A stretch of 64,000 nt of DNA from contig DGRE01000052.1 in the NCBI GenBank assembly GCA_002389905.1, forward strand, positions 1-64,000, read 5' to 3'. Source of the DNA: Hungatella sp. UBA4396 (GTDB taxonomy: Bacteria; Bacillota; Clostridia; Lachnospirales; Lachnospiraceae). The notes beneath the pieces are model-generated. The model did no database searches. It had not been told where the DNA came from and saw only the letters and a list, made by a program, of their open reading frames with translations. The position numbers and the translations under genes are program-made. Within the stretch, counting starts at the first letter, position 1. Every line of letters starts with the position of its first letter. Shown here in pieces: positions 9,273 through 18,302 of this stretch.

Positions 9273-10406
9273 CTATAAACCAAAATACTGGTGGAACTGT
9301 CTTACAATTCCCCAAGACATCAAATCCGCCATTTTCATAGCTTCCTGCTCGATGTTTTCAAAAACATAGATGCTGTCATTATAATCACCATATATCATAT
9401 CAGAAGCTTCTACTTTCAACATCGCAAGATCATCGTAAAGCATCTGCTTCCAATCCTGGACAGACCAGTTAGGATTTAAATTTCCAAGGAATTCTGCAAT
9501 CCGGTCCGCATTCTGATACCAGCGCCTTTCCGCATCATCTGCTGCGCTTGTGTTGCCTGCCTTTATATCCCTAAAGAGCTCCCTGCCAATTGTAAAGCGG
9601 TCTGTCATCAGGTCTTCAAACTGTTCCCCGCTCTCTTCTCCATAAAACGGACGCAGTGCAGTTTTAAAATCTCTCAGATTCTGCAAAAGGCGGTTTGTAA
9701 CAGCATCTTCATTAGGAGAGGAGAAAGCTATGCTTTGAATAAGCATCCTTCTCCAGTAAATATGCTGCATCCATAAAATCCTTAAGTAATGATTCAACGT
9801 CTGCTCTGCACTGCTGACCCATCTGGGAACAGGCTCAAGTCTGGGCTGAGGTTGAGGCTGGGGCTGGGGCTGGGGAGGCAAGGGATATATGCCCCCATAA
9901 GGAATGCAGATCACCTGACCGATAAATAGATTCATCGGATTAATTCCCGGGTTTGCAGACATAATCGCATCAACAGTTGTACCAAAGCGCTGTGATAACA
10001 GCCACAGCGTATCCCCTGATTGAATCACATAAGAATACGTTCCGGCAGGACAAGTATTCACCATGTCAGTACTGTTTGACTCTGTGCGAACCATAGACGG
10101 TGTCTGCTGCTGAATTTGAGACTGGATTTGGGAGCGTTGGGATTGAGGCTGGGGAGATGTACGCAACTGCGGCTGAGTCGGCACCTGAGTCGACGGCCGG
10201 GCCGGCATTTCCTGCGAAGGAGAAGGCTGAATCCCATCCTCTCTCGGAACACAGATCATTTGTCCACTGTACATACTATTTAAATTCACACCCGGATTGA
10301 CAGCCACAATGCTCTCTGGAGAAACATTGAAACGCCTTGATATAAACCATAAGGTATCACCGGATTGAACAGTATAAGAATACAATCCCTCGGAACAAGG
10401 AGTCAT
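9273..10406 (-). CDS. Two-LysM protein with Pro/Gln linkers and a C-terminal helical domain
   Basis: A protein of 377 residues from ATG 10406 (an in-frame TTG lies at 10424; GAAAGGCAG lies before the ATG). Two LysM modules, residues about 9-53 and 122-170, share VQSGDTLW / IQSGDTLW starts and GQxICxP ends, and would bind peptidoglycan or chitin-like glycans. Each is followed by a Pro/Gln-rich linker; the second is coded by tandem GGCTGG units near 9850-9880. The last 180 residues are Trp- and acid-rich and helical (LRILWMQHIYWRRMLIQSIA, ALRPFYGEESG). I recall similar stand-alone proteins in Clostridium and Bacillus being labelled acetylglutamate kinase, but no kinase motif is visible. No signal peptide is present, as in spore-coat LysM proteins such as SafA; a spore or envelope role is inference. 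Confidence 0.75.
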   Translation of the reverse strand: MTPCSEGLYSYTVQSGDTLWFISRRFNVSPESIVAVNPGVNLNSMYSGQMICVPREDGIQPSPSQEMPARPSTQVPTQPQLRTSPQPQSQRSQIQSQIQQQTPSMVRTESNSTDMVNTCPAGTYSYVIQSGDTLWLLSQRFGTTVDAIMSANPGINPMNLFIGQVICIPYGGIYPLPPQPQPQPQPQPRLEPVPRWVSSAEQTLNHYLRILWMQHIYWRRMLIQSIAFSSPNEDAVTNRLLQNLRDFKTALRPFYGEESGEQFEDLMTDRFTIGRELFRDIKAGNTSAADDAERRWYQNADRIAEFLGNLNPNWSVQDWKQMLYDDLAMLKVEASDMIYGDYNDSIYVFENIEQEAMKMADLMSWGIVRQFHQYFGL

Positions 10407-10551
10407 AATTTTACTGCCTTTCAATTAAACAATTTGCATTATTTTATGACTTCATAGACAGGAAAGTACCTGTCAGCCACAAACAAAATATAATTTTCCT
10501 ATATGCTTTTCAGAAACCCAAAAATTATTTACAGAAAACAAAAATGATCAA

Positions 10552-10580
10552 TTGCATAATGAAAGAATTTTTGATATTAT
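10552..10580 (+). promoter_or_regulatory. Predicted promoter of the GGDEF/HD-GYP gene
   Basis: TTGCAT at 10552-10557, a 17-nt spacer and TATTAT at 10575-10580, about 60 nt before the start codon. Confidence 0.4.
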
Positions 10581-10643
10581 TTCAGTATTAATAACTTTTT
10601 ATTTCTACATTTCACACACTTATTGCTTAAAGGGGGACTCACT

Positions 10644-13181
10644 ATGAAAAATGAAGGAATGGAAAGAGTTTTCATGCAAATGCCCATAGGATATGCCCGC
10701 TTAGCAGCTGCTTTTGAAAATGCCGCTCATGGACAGCAATACATTCTCATGGAAGCCAATGATACATTTTTTCACTGCTGGGGTCTGGACAAAGAAAAGT
10801 CCTTGAATAAACGTATATCTCAGCTCCTTGACGATGTCTCCGATACTTCTGCCTGGAAAGACTTTTATGAGAACCTGATTCATGCCGAAATGGATAGACC
10901 TTTTATTATAAATATTGGTGAACGCTGTTTTCAGATAACCCTCCGTTATGACAGCCAGCCAGAGGAGCTCATAACCTTTTTCACTGATATCACCGACATT
11001 TACCAGCAGCTTCAGACAGAACAGGATAAAAACGAGAAACTGGCTGAGGATATTAATATCTTTTTCAACAGCACCCAGGATGGCCTGTTTATCGTCAGCT
11101 ATGTAGACGGGGAATTCCGCTACCTCCGCAACAATACGGCCCATCAGAATTTAACAGGCCTGACCGCACAGCAGCTAAGAGGAAAAACACCGGCTCAGGT
11201 CCTTGGCGAAACGGGAACTATCCTCCAGAATGGATACCAGAAATGTGTGGATTCCGGTAAAAGCGTAATGTACGAAGAGACAGCCGCCTTCAATGGAAAA
11301 AACAGAAGGTGGCTGGTGCGCCTTACTCCGGTGAAGGAAAATGGACAGATTTCTTACATCGTAGGTTCCCGGACTGACATTACTGACTTAAAGCGTCTGG
11401 AAATGGAAAAGGAACAGCTTTTAGAAAACTTAAATTCCATGTTTACCTCTCATTCAGCCGTCATGCTGATCGTTGACAGGGAGACAGGACGTATCCTGGA
11501 TGCCAATCCAAAGGCCTGCTCCTTTTACGGCTATACGAGAGAAGAACTGCTGGCTATGAATATGGAGAACATCAACGGAACCATACACCGCAGCCAGATC
11601 CATTCTCTTACGGAGACGGACCGCTACTTCCTGTTCCCCCACCGTTTAAAAAGCGGGGAGATCAAAATGGTGGATGTATACACCAGCCTCATCACCTATG
11701 AGGGAAAAAAACAGCTGTTTTCCATTATATTTGACGTATCGGACCGGGAAAAATTCAAGGAAGATTTATCGAAAGAAAAGGAATTGTTAAGTGTTACATT
11801 TAACTCCATCGGAGACGGAGTCGTTACCACTGACAACGAAGGCCTTGTGACTTCTTTAAATAAAGCGGCCAGTGAGATCACCGGCTGGCAGAATGAGGAA
11901 GCATATAAAAAGCCTTTTCATGAAATTTTTGACTTAAGAAATGAAGCCACCGGGGAAGCCGCGTCAAATCCCATCAGTGAGGTGCTGAGGACGGGAAAGA
12001 TCGTAGGCCTTGCCAATCACACTGTGCTTTTAGACAAGCGGGGGAATTTGGTCCCCATTGCGGACAGCGCCGCTCCCATTCGGGATGAAAATGGGCTGGT
12101 ATACGGTGTTGTCATGGTTTTTCGGGATGTGAGCCAGGAAAAGACACAGCAGGAACGAATTCTGTATTTAAGCTATCACGATTCATTGACGGGAATGTTC
12201 AACCGAAGATATATGGAAGAAGAAATGCTGCGGATAGACCAGCCCGGCAATCTGCCTATTGCCGTCATCATGGGAGATGTGAACGGATTAAAGGTGAGCA
12301 ACGACGTTTTTGGTCACAAGACAGGAGATCTCCTTTTAAAATCAGTTGCAGAAGCATTTCAGCATACAATAGGAGAAATGGGAGTCTCAGCCAGATGGGG
12401 CGGCGATGAATTTTTAGTCCTGCTTCCCAAAACAGATGCCGTAAAAACACAAAGGCTGGTGAGACAGATGGAAGAAACCTTAAAAAAGAACGACAGCCTT
12501 CCCTTTAAAATCAGTGTTGCCCTTGGTTTTGATGTGAAATATGATAAAAAGATTCCCCTTCATCAGATTCTTCAAAAAGCCGAGGAACGGATGTACCATA
12601 AAAAGCTCATGGAGGGAAAGAGTTACCGCAACAACATTATGAATTCCCTTTTATCTACCCTGTATGAAAGAAGCACAGAAACCATCGAGCATTCCTTAAG
12701 GCTGGAGTCCATCTGCCTTCCCATTGCGGAAAAAATGAACCTCACCCTTGAGGAAAGGGATGAACTGTCACTTTTCGCCATGCTCCACGACATCGGAAAT
12801 GTAGGGATCCGCACAGAGCTTCTGACAAAGGCCGGCCCCTTAGACACGGAAGAATGGAAAGAAATCAAGCGCCATCCGGAATTGGGCTACCGCATTGCCC
12901 AGAACACACCTGAGCTTTCTGTCGTATCCGAATATATACTCTCCCATCATGAAAGGTGGGATGGAAGCGGCTACCCCAGAGGCTTAAAAGGAACCGATAT
13001 CCCCCTCTTATGCCGCATTATGGCAATCGCCGACTCATACGATGCCATGACAAATGACCGGCCCTACAGGAAGGCTATGAAGCCTCCGGCTGCAAAAGAA
13101 GAAATCAGGAGCTTGGCAGGGAAACAATTTGATCCCCACATATCCGAAATCTTCCTGGAACTGGACTACCCTTATCTTTAA
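10644..13181 (+). CDS. Multi-PAS GGDEF and HD-GYP domain protein
   Basis: A protein of 845 residues from ATG 10644, set by AAAGGGGG (the TTG at 10623 precedes it). Four PAS-like sensor segments occupy residues about 15-510. They are followed by a diguanylate cyclase domain with an intact GGDEF core (ARWGGDEFLVLLPK, near residue 590) and an HD-GYP domain with HDIG and HERWDGSGYPRGLKG near 715-790. No RxxD inhibitory site precedes GGDEF. No membrane segment is present, so it senses a cytosolic signal. It could both make and break cyclic di-GMP, or one domain could be regulatory; sequence alone cannot decide. Both active sites appear complete. Confidence 0.9.
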   Translation: MKNEGMERVFMQMPIGYARLAAAFENAAHGQQYILMEANDTFFHCWGLDKEKSLNKRISQLLDDVSDTSAWKDFYENLIHAEMDRPFIINIGERCFQITLRYDSQPEELITFFTDITDIYQQLQTEQDKNEKLAEDINIFFNSTQDGLFIVSYVDGEFRYLRNNTAHQNLTGLTAQQLRGKTPAQVLGETGTILQNGYQKCVDSGKSVMYEETAAFNGKNRRWLVRLTPVKENGQISYIVGSRTDITDLKRLEMEKEQLLENLNSMFTSHSAVMLIVDRETGRILDANPKACSFYGYTREELLAMNMENINGTIHRSQIHSLTETDRYFLFPHRLKSGEIKMVDVYTSLITYEGKKQLFSIIFDVSDREKFKEDLSKEKELLSVTFNSIGDGVVTTDNEGLVTSLNKAASEITGWQNEEAYKKPFHEIFDLRNEATGEAASNPISEVLRTGKIVGLANHTVLLDKRGNLVPIADSAAPIRDENGLVYGVVMVFRDVSQEKTQQERILYLSYHDSLTGMFNRRYMEEEMLRIDQPGNLPIAVIMGDVNGLKVSNDVFGHKTGDLLLKSVAEAFQHTIGEMGVSARWGGDEFLVLLPKTDAVKTQRLVRQMEETLKKNDSLPFKISVALGFDVKYDKKIPLHQILQKAEERMYHKKLMEGKSYRNNIMNSLLSTLYERSTETIEHSLRLESICLPIAEKMNLTLEERDELSLFAMLHDIGNVGIRTELLTKAGPLDTEEWKEIKRHPELGYRIAQNTPELSVVSEYILSHHERWDGSGYPRGLKGTDIPLLCRIMAIADSYDAMTNDRPYRKAMKPPAAKEEIRSLAGKQFDPHISEIFLELDYPYL

Positions 13182-13259
13182 AACCGAACCAAACACCTTC
13201 TTTTTTAATACCATGTAGTAGGACATCAATATACATTCCTGCAAAAAAGGAGGCATGCC

Positions 13260-13562
13260 ATGAAAGCAGATAAGGTCACTTTGATTGAAATTAAATACCC
13301 CCGGGCGGACCGGGAAAAACAGACCTGTTTTCTCCTTGTCTGGCAGGACTGGTTAAAGGAGACTGATGAAAGAATCTGCCTGACCACCGAACTTTGCTGT
13401 TCCCAGGATGAAGAGCCTTTAATCCTGGTCCGGGGGATTTTCTGCGGACTTCCCGAAGAAGCTCTGGGTATCATTTCCCCTCTTATCAGACTTGGAGGGG
13501 CCAGATACCGGTTAAAATACTTGCCTTTTAAAGAAGCTTTAAGCGTATTTACTCTCCCTTAA
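13260..13562 (+). CDS. Isolated berberine-bridge-like substrate-binding fragment
   Basis: A protein of 100 residues with its own AAAAGGAGG ribosome binding site. The pattern VTLIEIKYP...FLLVWQDWLKETDERI...GIFCGLPEEALGIISPLI...LKYLPFKEAL resembles the middle substrate-binding domain of BBE-type FAD-linked oxidases. The FAD-binding domain that should precede it and the C-terminal BBE motif are missing: only 78 bp separate it from the upstream gene, and a terminator follows. It is either a stand-alone small protein derived from that fold or the remnant of a deleted oxidase. The similarity is judged by eye. Confidence 0.55.
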   Translation: MKADKVTLIEIKYPRADREKQTCFLLVWQDWLKETDERICLTTELCCSQDEEPLILVRGIFCGLPEEALGIISPLIRLGGARYRLKYLPFKEALSVFTLP

Positions 13563-13587
13563 GGAATTCATGAAAAAAATAGAAAAA

Positions 13588-13620
13588 CAGGAGACAGCCG
13601 GTTGCTTTGGCTGTCTCCTG
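13588..13620. terminator. Bidirectional terminator
   Basis: A perfect 12-bp stem, CAGGAGACAGCC (13588-13599) and GGCTGTCTCCTG (13609-13620), lies between convergent genes. On the minus strand a T-rich tail (CTGTTTTTCTATTTTTTTC) follows, giving the glutathione peroxidase gene its terminator. Confidence 0.75.
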
Positions 13621-13627
13621 CTCTGTT

Positions 13628-14173
13628 TTACAGCAGTTCTTTTACTTTTTCTTCCACAAGCTTCATATCTGCAGTGGGCTCAAACCGTTCAACCACATTT
13701 CCCTGACGGTCCACCAGAAATTTAGTGAAATTCCATTTGATGTCAGGTTCATTTTTGTAATCCGGATGGGACTTTTCTAAAATTCCTTCCAGAATGGAGG
13801 TGATCTTATGGGCCGGATCAAAACCGGCAAAGCCCTTCTGCTTAACCAGATACTGATACAGGGGAATAGCCTGGCTTCCGTTTACCTCAATCTTTGAAAA
13901 CTGAGGGTAGGTCACCCCAAAGCGTCCGGTACAGAAAGTATGAATCTCCTCGTCAGCCCCCGGCGCCTGCTCTCCGAACTGGTTGCAGGGGAAATCAAGT
14001 ATTTCAAGCCCCTTCTCTCCATGTGCCTCATATATGGCCTGAAGATCTGCATACTGAGGTGTAAAACCGCATTCTGTGGCAGTATTTACAATCAGCAGCA
14101 CCTTTCCGGAATAATCGGACAGACTCTTTTCACTGCCCTCCATTGTTTTTACCTTAAAATCATAAACAGACAT
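13628..14173 (-). CDS. Glutathione peroxidase family thiol peroxidase
   Basis: A protein of 181 residues of the GPx family. The peroxidatic residue is Cys35 (NTATECGFTPQY) where animal enzymes have selenocysteine. The other catalytic-tetrad motifs are present: FPCNQFG and IKWNFTKFLVD. Bacterial cysteine GPx enzymes usually use thioredoxin to reduce hydroperoxides, so the name does not imply glutathione use. It is a single gene with AGGAGG before the start and a terminator at its end. Confidence 0.92.
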   Translation of the reverse strand: MSVYDFKVKTMEGSEKSLSDYSGKVLLIVNTATECGFTPQYADLQAIYEAHGEKGLEILDFPCNQFGEQAPGADEEIHTFCTGRFGVTYPQFSKIEVNGSQAIPLYQYLVKQKGFAGFDPAHKITSILEGILEKSHPDYKNEPDIKWNFTKFLVDRQGNVVERFEPTADMKLVEEKVKELL

Positions 14174-14224
14174 ATTCAGTACCTCCTTTATATGTGATAA
14201 AAGTTACCTTTTTCATGGGCCATG

Positions 14225-16063
14225 TCACTTGGAATCCTGGTAAAAGGCATATCCCTTTTTGGAATTATTCTTTACCCAGTACATGGCTTTATCGGCAGCA
14301 TGGTACAGCTCTCCATAGGTGACTCCATCCTTTGGCGCAACCGCAATTCCAATGCTGGCGGAAATCGTAATTTCAGGAAATTCCTCAGACTCTATATTTC
14401 GGAAAGCCTCTATAATGGCCTTTGCGGCAATCTCAATCCGTTCCGTATCCCATTCCTCTGGAACGAACACCACAAACTCGTCTCCTCCCATTCTGGCAAC
14501 CACTCCGGTTTCACCGAAAAGCCTTTTCAAATCTCCTGCCACAAAGGTCAGAGCCGTATCTCCTGCCACATGGCCGTATGTGTCATTGATCTCCTTAAAA
14601 TTGTCCAGATCAATCATGATGAACAGGCCCCTTTTCCGGGAAGCCAGCTCTTTCTCAATAAGGCGCTTCCCAAACCGGTTATACATGCCTGTCAGCAAAT
14701 CTCTCCGGGCTTCATTTTTCAGACGTTCCTCTCTTCCAAGCTGTTCCATAATATCCTCCAGCTTTCCCACCACGCGGAACCGGCGGCCTGAGGAATCCTT
14801 TAAAATCTTAAACTGGCAGTTAAACCACCGGTATTCTCCGGATACAGTCTTCAGCCGGATGCGGCGGCGCATCATCTCGTCCTTTCTCCAGGTCTTCAGG
14901 ACCATCTGAATGCTTGCCCGGCCCTTCCAGTCATCGGGATGGATAAACTGGCTGCCGCGGCCCGGATTTAAGACTCCGGTTATGGTCAGGCTGTCCAGCT
15001 TCAGCTTATTCCTGGCGTTAGAAGTAAACTCGATGGTATCGGAAACGTAATCGTATTCAAACAGCACTGTATCGGAGAACTGGGAAAGAACCGCATACCG
15101 CTGCTCCTCCATCTGAAGTCTTCGCTTCTGCCGGATAAATCCCAGGGCAATGACAGTACATATGGTGAGTGTCAGGATAACCAGCAATCCCCCGGTTGTG
15201 AAAAGAGAATCAAAGATCAATTCGGACTGAATGAGTACGTCAGGGGACCGGACAAAGTTCACAAGATTCCACTGATTGATTCCCAAAGGGTAGGAGGATA
15301 TATAATATACACTCTCCTTTCCAGAAAAGGAAAAAGCAAAGGACTCACGTTCCTCAAACCGTTTTTTTATTTCCCCGGCATACTGCGCCTCAATCCCGCT
15401 GCTTTCCATAGAAGAAAACAGATTCCCGCAGTTATCAAAAAAGCTGCTGTTCCCGTACAAAATGCTTCCGTCAGATTTTACAATGAGAGAATGCACCCGT
15501 TTAAAGGGAGTGCTCACCGTTCCGCTATTCACAAGAGCGTTGGCATCCACCTTCAAAAAAAAGACTCCTGTTATCTCTTCTCCATTCTTGACCGGCTCCG
15601 CCGCAAAGAAGAACTTCTTTTCTCCTGAATCGTCTGAAGCCAGTATATCAGAAAAGCCTCCCGTTCCCATTAAAAGCTGTTCCTTCAATTGGGGCGCCTC
15701 TTCCATGGCTCCCCCTTCCATGAACTGCGGAACATCCTGGTAATAGATCTGATAATCCTCATTTCTTTTGTTGAACTGATCCAGATAAACCTGGATCTTT
15801 CCGTTCTGTGCAGACAAGCCGGCGGACTCTGCCGCTTCCGCCAGCCCGGACAGTATCCTGTCAATATCATCTGCCAGCTCGCCGATCCCATGCTGCCTGG
15901 CCTCCGTATAGGAAGACAGGCTTTCGTAAATAAACCGGCTCAGCTCCTGATTCAAGCGTTTATACTGTTCCCTTAATATGGTAAAGGAACCGGCAATCAA
16001 AACAAACAGCCCAATCAAGCTCAAAATCACATATGCCAGCCTGGATTTTTTTCCTTGCCTCAT
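14225..16063 (-). CDS. Membrane diguanylate cyclase (extracellular sensor, PAS, GGDEF)
   Basis: A protein of 612 residues. A transmembrane helix at about 10-30 and another at about 285-312 bracket an extracellular sensor region of the dCache type. A PAS domain with PAC tail follows (SDTVLFEYDYVSDTIEF to RRFRVVGKLEDI), then a GGDEF domain with intact VVARMGGDEFVVFVP. It should make cyclic di-GMP in response to an external ligand. No RxxD feedback site precedes GGDEF. It is oriented toward the peroxidase and follows the cytidylate-kinase-like gene after 61 bp. Confidence 0.9.
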   Translation of the reverse strand: MRQGKKSRLAYVILSLIGLFVLIAGSFTILREQYKRLNQELSRFIYESLSSYTEARQHGIGELADDIDRILSGLAEAAESAGLSAQNGKIQVYLDQFNKRNEDYQIYYQDVPQFMEGGAMEEAPQLKEQLLMGTGGFSDILASDDSGEKKFFFAAEPVKNGEEITGVFFLKVDANALVNSGTVSTPFKRVHSLIVKSDGSILYGNSSFFDNCGNLFSSMESSGIEAQYAGEIKKRFEERESFAFSFSGKESVYYISSYPLGINQWNLVNFVRSPDVLIQSELIFDSLFTTGGLLVILTLTICTVIALGFIRQKRRLQMEEQRYAVLSQFSDTVLFEYDYVSDTIEFTSNARNKLKLDSLTITGVLNPGRGSQFIHPDDWKGRASIQMVLKTWRKDEMMRRRIRLKTVSGEYRWFNCQFKILKDSSGRRFRVVGKLEDIMEQLGREERLKNEARRDLLTGMYNRFGKRLIEKELASRKRGLFIMIDLDNFKEINDTYGHVAGDTALTFVAGDLKRLFGETGVVARMGGDEFVVFVPEEWDTERIEIAAKAIIEAFRNIESEEFPEITISASIGIAVAPKDGVTYGELYHAADKAMYWVKNNSKKGYAFYQDSK

Positions 16064-16124
16064 CTATTGATCTCCATTCTCAAGGTTAATAGCTCCAAAG
16101 GCGGCGGTATGATTTCATTAACCT

Positions 16125-16772
16125 CTAAAACTCAATTTCTCTCAATTTAACATAATCCTTAACGAGCCTTGCCGTCTGGTCCAGATCAATGCTTCCGGTA
16201 TTGATAATCAGGTCATAATTATCCCAATCCTCCCAATCATTTCCTGTATAATAACGGTAGTACTCCTTCCGCTCCCGGTTAATCTTCTTTACCCGCCTGG
16301 AAGCTTCTTTTTCATCCAATTTGTCCACTTCCATGACCCGTCTGATCAAAGTCTCATTGTCCGCATAGACAAATATCTTGATCAGACCCGGACAATCCAC
16401 ATCATCACGGCTTAAAATATAGTCCGCGCATCTGCCTGCTATGATGCAGGATTCGTGGGCCGCCAGCTCCCGAATAACCTGGGACTGAAACCGGAATAAA
16501 TTTTCCGGCTTTACAATGTCCGCATCCATGGAAGGCTTTCCAAGCTGGGGCTTTAAACCGCTTACGATCTTATAAAGTAAATTGCCTCCTGCCTTTTCAT
16601 CGGCAAGACGAAAGAACACCTCACCCACTGCGCTCTGCTCTGAGGTAATAGTCAGAATCTCCTCGTCATAAAAATGAATCCCCAATTCTTCGGCAAGTGC
16701 CTTTCCCACCAGGCGTCCTCCGCTGCCGTACTGACGTCCAATTGCAATGACCAGATTTTTCTTCTCGCTCAT
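16125..16772 (-). CDS. Cytidylate kinase-like family protein
   Basis: A protein of 215 residues of the Cytidylate_kin2 group: AIGRQYGSGGRLVGKALAEE is a P-loop variant, then a CIIAGRCADYIL strand and an Arg-rich lid (EASRRVKKINRERKEYYRYYTG). The start is ATG 16772 behind AAAAAGGAGAG; the longer frame to 16811 lacks a ribosome binding site. Members of this group are widespread in Clostridia beside or separate from the true CMP kinase; whether this one phosphorylates CMP is not known. Confidence 0.82.
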   Translation of the reverse strand: MSEKKNLVIAIGRQYGSGGRLVGKALAEELGIHFYDEEILTITSEQSAVGEVFFRLADEKAGGNLLYKIVSGLKPQLGKPSMDADIVKPENLFRFQSQVIRELAAHESCIIAGRCADYILSRDDVDCPGLIKIFVYADNETLIRRVMEVDKLDEKEASRRVKKINRERKEYYRYYTGNDWEDWDNYDLIINTGSIDLDQTARLVKDYVKLREIEF

Positions 16773-16854
16773 GATACCTCTCTCCTTTTTCTGCATTTTT
16801 CTGCTCATCATTTCTTATCTTTATTCTACCCCATTTGGAACAGTTTTACAATTA

Positions 16855-18150
16855 TTATTGATTCACCAGTTCACTAAAACAGATGGCTCCGTAAGGCCTG
16901 ATGCTCATACGGTAAGCATTGCCCTTTCCCAGTGCCTTTTCTATGTAAGAAATGTATTCCCCCGCAAACTCATCCGGCAGCAGCGTCATAATAACACCTG
17001 CAAATCCGCCGCCGTGGATTCTGCATACCCCTTTTCCTTTTTCCTCTAAAAACAATTCCGTCAGAGCCAGGGCAATGGAAACTCCCTGTTCCTGATAATT
17101 TGTATTGGTAAAGCAGTTTTGCAGCCATTTCCAGGAGGAATTTCCGGAAGCTGTAATGTTCCTTAAAAAGTCCTCAAACCGGTTTTCCTTTAAAGCAGCC
17201 ACTTCTGCCTCCACCCTTTTATTTTCCTCAAAGAAATGAAGGGCACGAAGAACGGAACGGTCCCCTGCAAATTCCCTGACCTGGCTTAAGTTGTCAATAA
17301 CGTCCTGCTCTGTAATCTGGGCGCAGACCTCTTTTCCAAAAAATTCCGCAACCTTTTTCATTTCCTCCGGGACAGAAGAATAATCTGCACTTAAATCCGC
17401 ATGCCCCTTTCCTGTATTGACAATGATCAGGCTGTGTTTCTGGGAAGCGAAATCAAAATCGATTTGTTCCACCACTGGAGATGCCGGGTCCTTAAAGTCA
17501 ATGGTGATCAGTCCGCCTACCGCACAGGCCATCTGGTCTAAAAGGCCGGAAGCCTTGTCCCAGTACATATTTTCAGCATACTTTCCCACATGGGCATAGG
17601 CCACTGTATCCATGCGCCCGCCGTTAAAAAATGTATTTAAGATAGAGCATAGAAGCATCTCAAAGGAAGCGGAGGAACTGACTCCTGCGGCACTGATCAC
17701 GCTGCTGGTCACGTATGCATTAAAGCCTCCGACCTCATATCCCGCTTCCAAAAAGCCCTTTAACAGTCCTTTTATCAGGTCAACGGTTCCTGACTTATTA
17801 TCACTTGGAGTCAGATCATCCAGATCCACGAGAAAGCTCTGATGAAAGGTTTCGCTGATGATATTCACCTTTCTGCTGTTGTTTTTTGCTGCCGCCCCGA
17901 CACAGTCCAGATTGATGCTGCCTGCCAGCACCTTTCCGTGGTTGTGGTCCGTATGGTTTCCGCTGATTTCCGTACGTCCGGGAGAGGAAAACAATACCAC
18001 CTCTTCCTCAGGAAATTCCTTATGAAAATTTATAACAAGGTTCTGATAACGTTCTACATTTTCCTTAACAGCTTCCTCCCCATATAAAGCAGCCAGAAGG
18101 CTTAGGGATTTTTCAGATTCCAGTAAACGGATGATGTCATTTTCTTTCAT
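16855..18150 (-). CDS. galK: Galactokinase
   Basis: A protein of 431 residues, GHMP kinase family. The galactokinase signature GRTEISGNHTDHNHGKVL (about residues 59-76) and the phosphate-binding loop ISAAGVSSSASFE are both present, as is the C-terminal GGGFAGVIMTLLP motif. It phosphorylates galactose to galactose-1-phosphate, the first step of the Leloir pathway. No galT or galE is adjacent; such genes must lie elsewhere. GAAAAGGAGC precedes the start and a promoter lies in the divergent gap. Confidence 0.93.
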   Translation of the reverse strand: MKENDIIRLLESEKSLSLLAALYGEEAVKENVERYQNLVINFHKEFPEEEVVLFSSPGRTEISGNHTDHNHGKVLAGSINLDCVGAAAKNNSRKVNIISETFHQSFLVDLDDLTPSDNKSGTVDLIKGLLKGFLEAGYEVGGFNAYVTSSVISAAGVSSSASFEMLLCSILNTFFNGGRMDTVAYAHVGKYAENMYWDKASGLLDQMACAVGGLITIDFKDPASPVVEQIDFDFASQKHSLIIVNTGKGHADLSADYSSVPEEMKKVAEFFGKEVCAQITEQDVIDNLSQVREFAGDRSVLRALHFFEENKRVEAEVAALKENRFEDFLRNITASGNSSWKWLQNCFTNTNYQEQGVSIALALTELFLEEKGKGVCRIHGGGFAGVIMTLLPDEFAGEYISYIEKALGKGNAYRMSIRPYGAICFSELVNQ

Positions 18151-18192
18151 GATACATGCTCCTTTTCTCTTTCTTTCATTACTGCTATAGGA

Positions 18193-18222
18193 AGTATATC
18201 ACAAATTCTGAAGATTCCACAA
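18193..18222 (-). promoter_or_regulatory. Predicted galK promoter
   Basis: Minus strand TTGTGG (18217-18222), an 18-nt spacer, TATACT (18193-18198). It faces away from the radical SAM promoter and the two are only about 20 bp apart. Confidence 0.5.
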
Positions 18223-18242
18223 TATGTAATATAATTTTTCAT

Positions 18243-18272
18243 TTGACAGTCAGGACAAGGCTTTCGTATAAT
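18243..18272 (+). promoter_or_regulatory. Strong sigma-A promoter of the radical SAM gene
   Basis: Consensus TTGACA (18243-18248) and TATAAT (18267-18272) with an 18-nt spacer, 30 bp before the start codon. It rules out the upstream ATG at 18156 as a start. Confidence 0.8.
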
Positions 18273-18302
18273 GAAACAATCATAAAAAACAGGGAGAAAA
18301 TC

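Noticed and set aside
9845..9890. GGCTGG hexamer run as a phase-variation switch
   Set aside because: Six-base units keep the frame, so copy change would alter only linker length, not switch expression.
18156..18302. N-terminal extension of the radical SAM frame
   Set aside because: A consensus TTGACA-TATAAT promoter lies within it and a good ribosome binding site marks ATG 18303.
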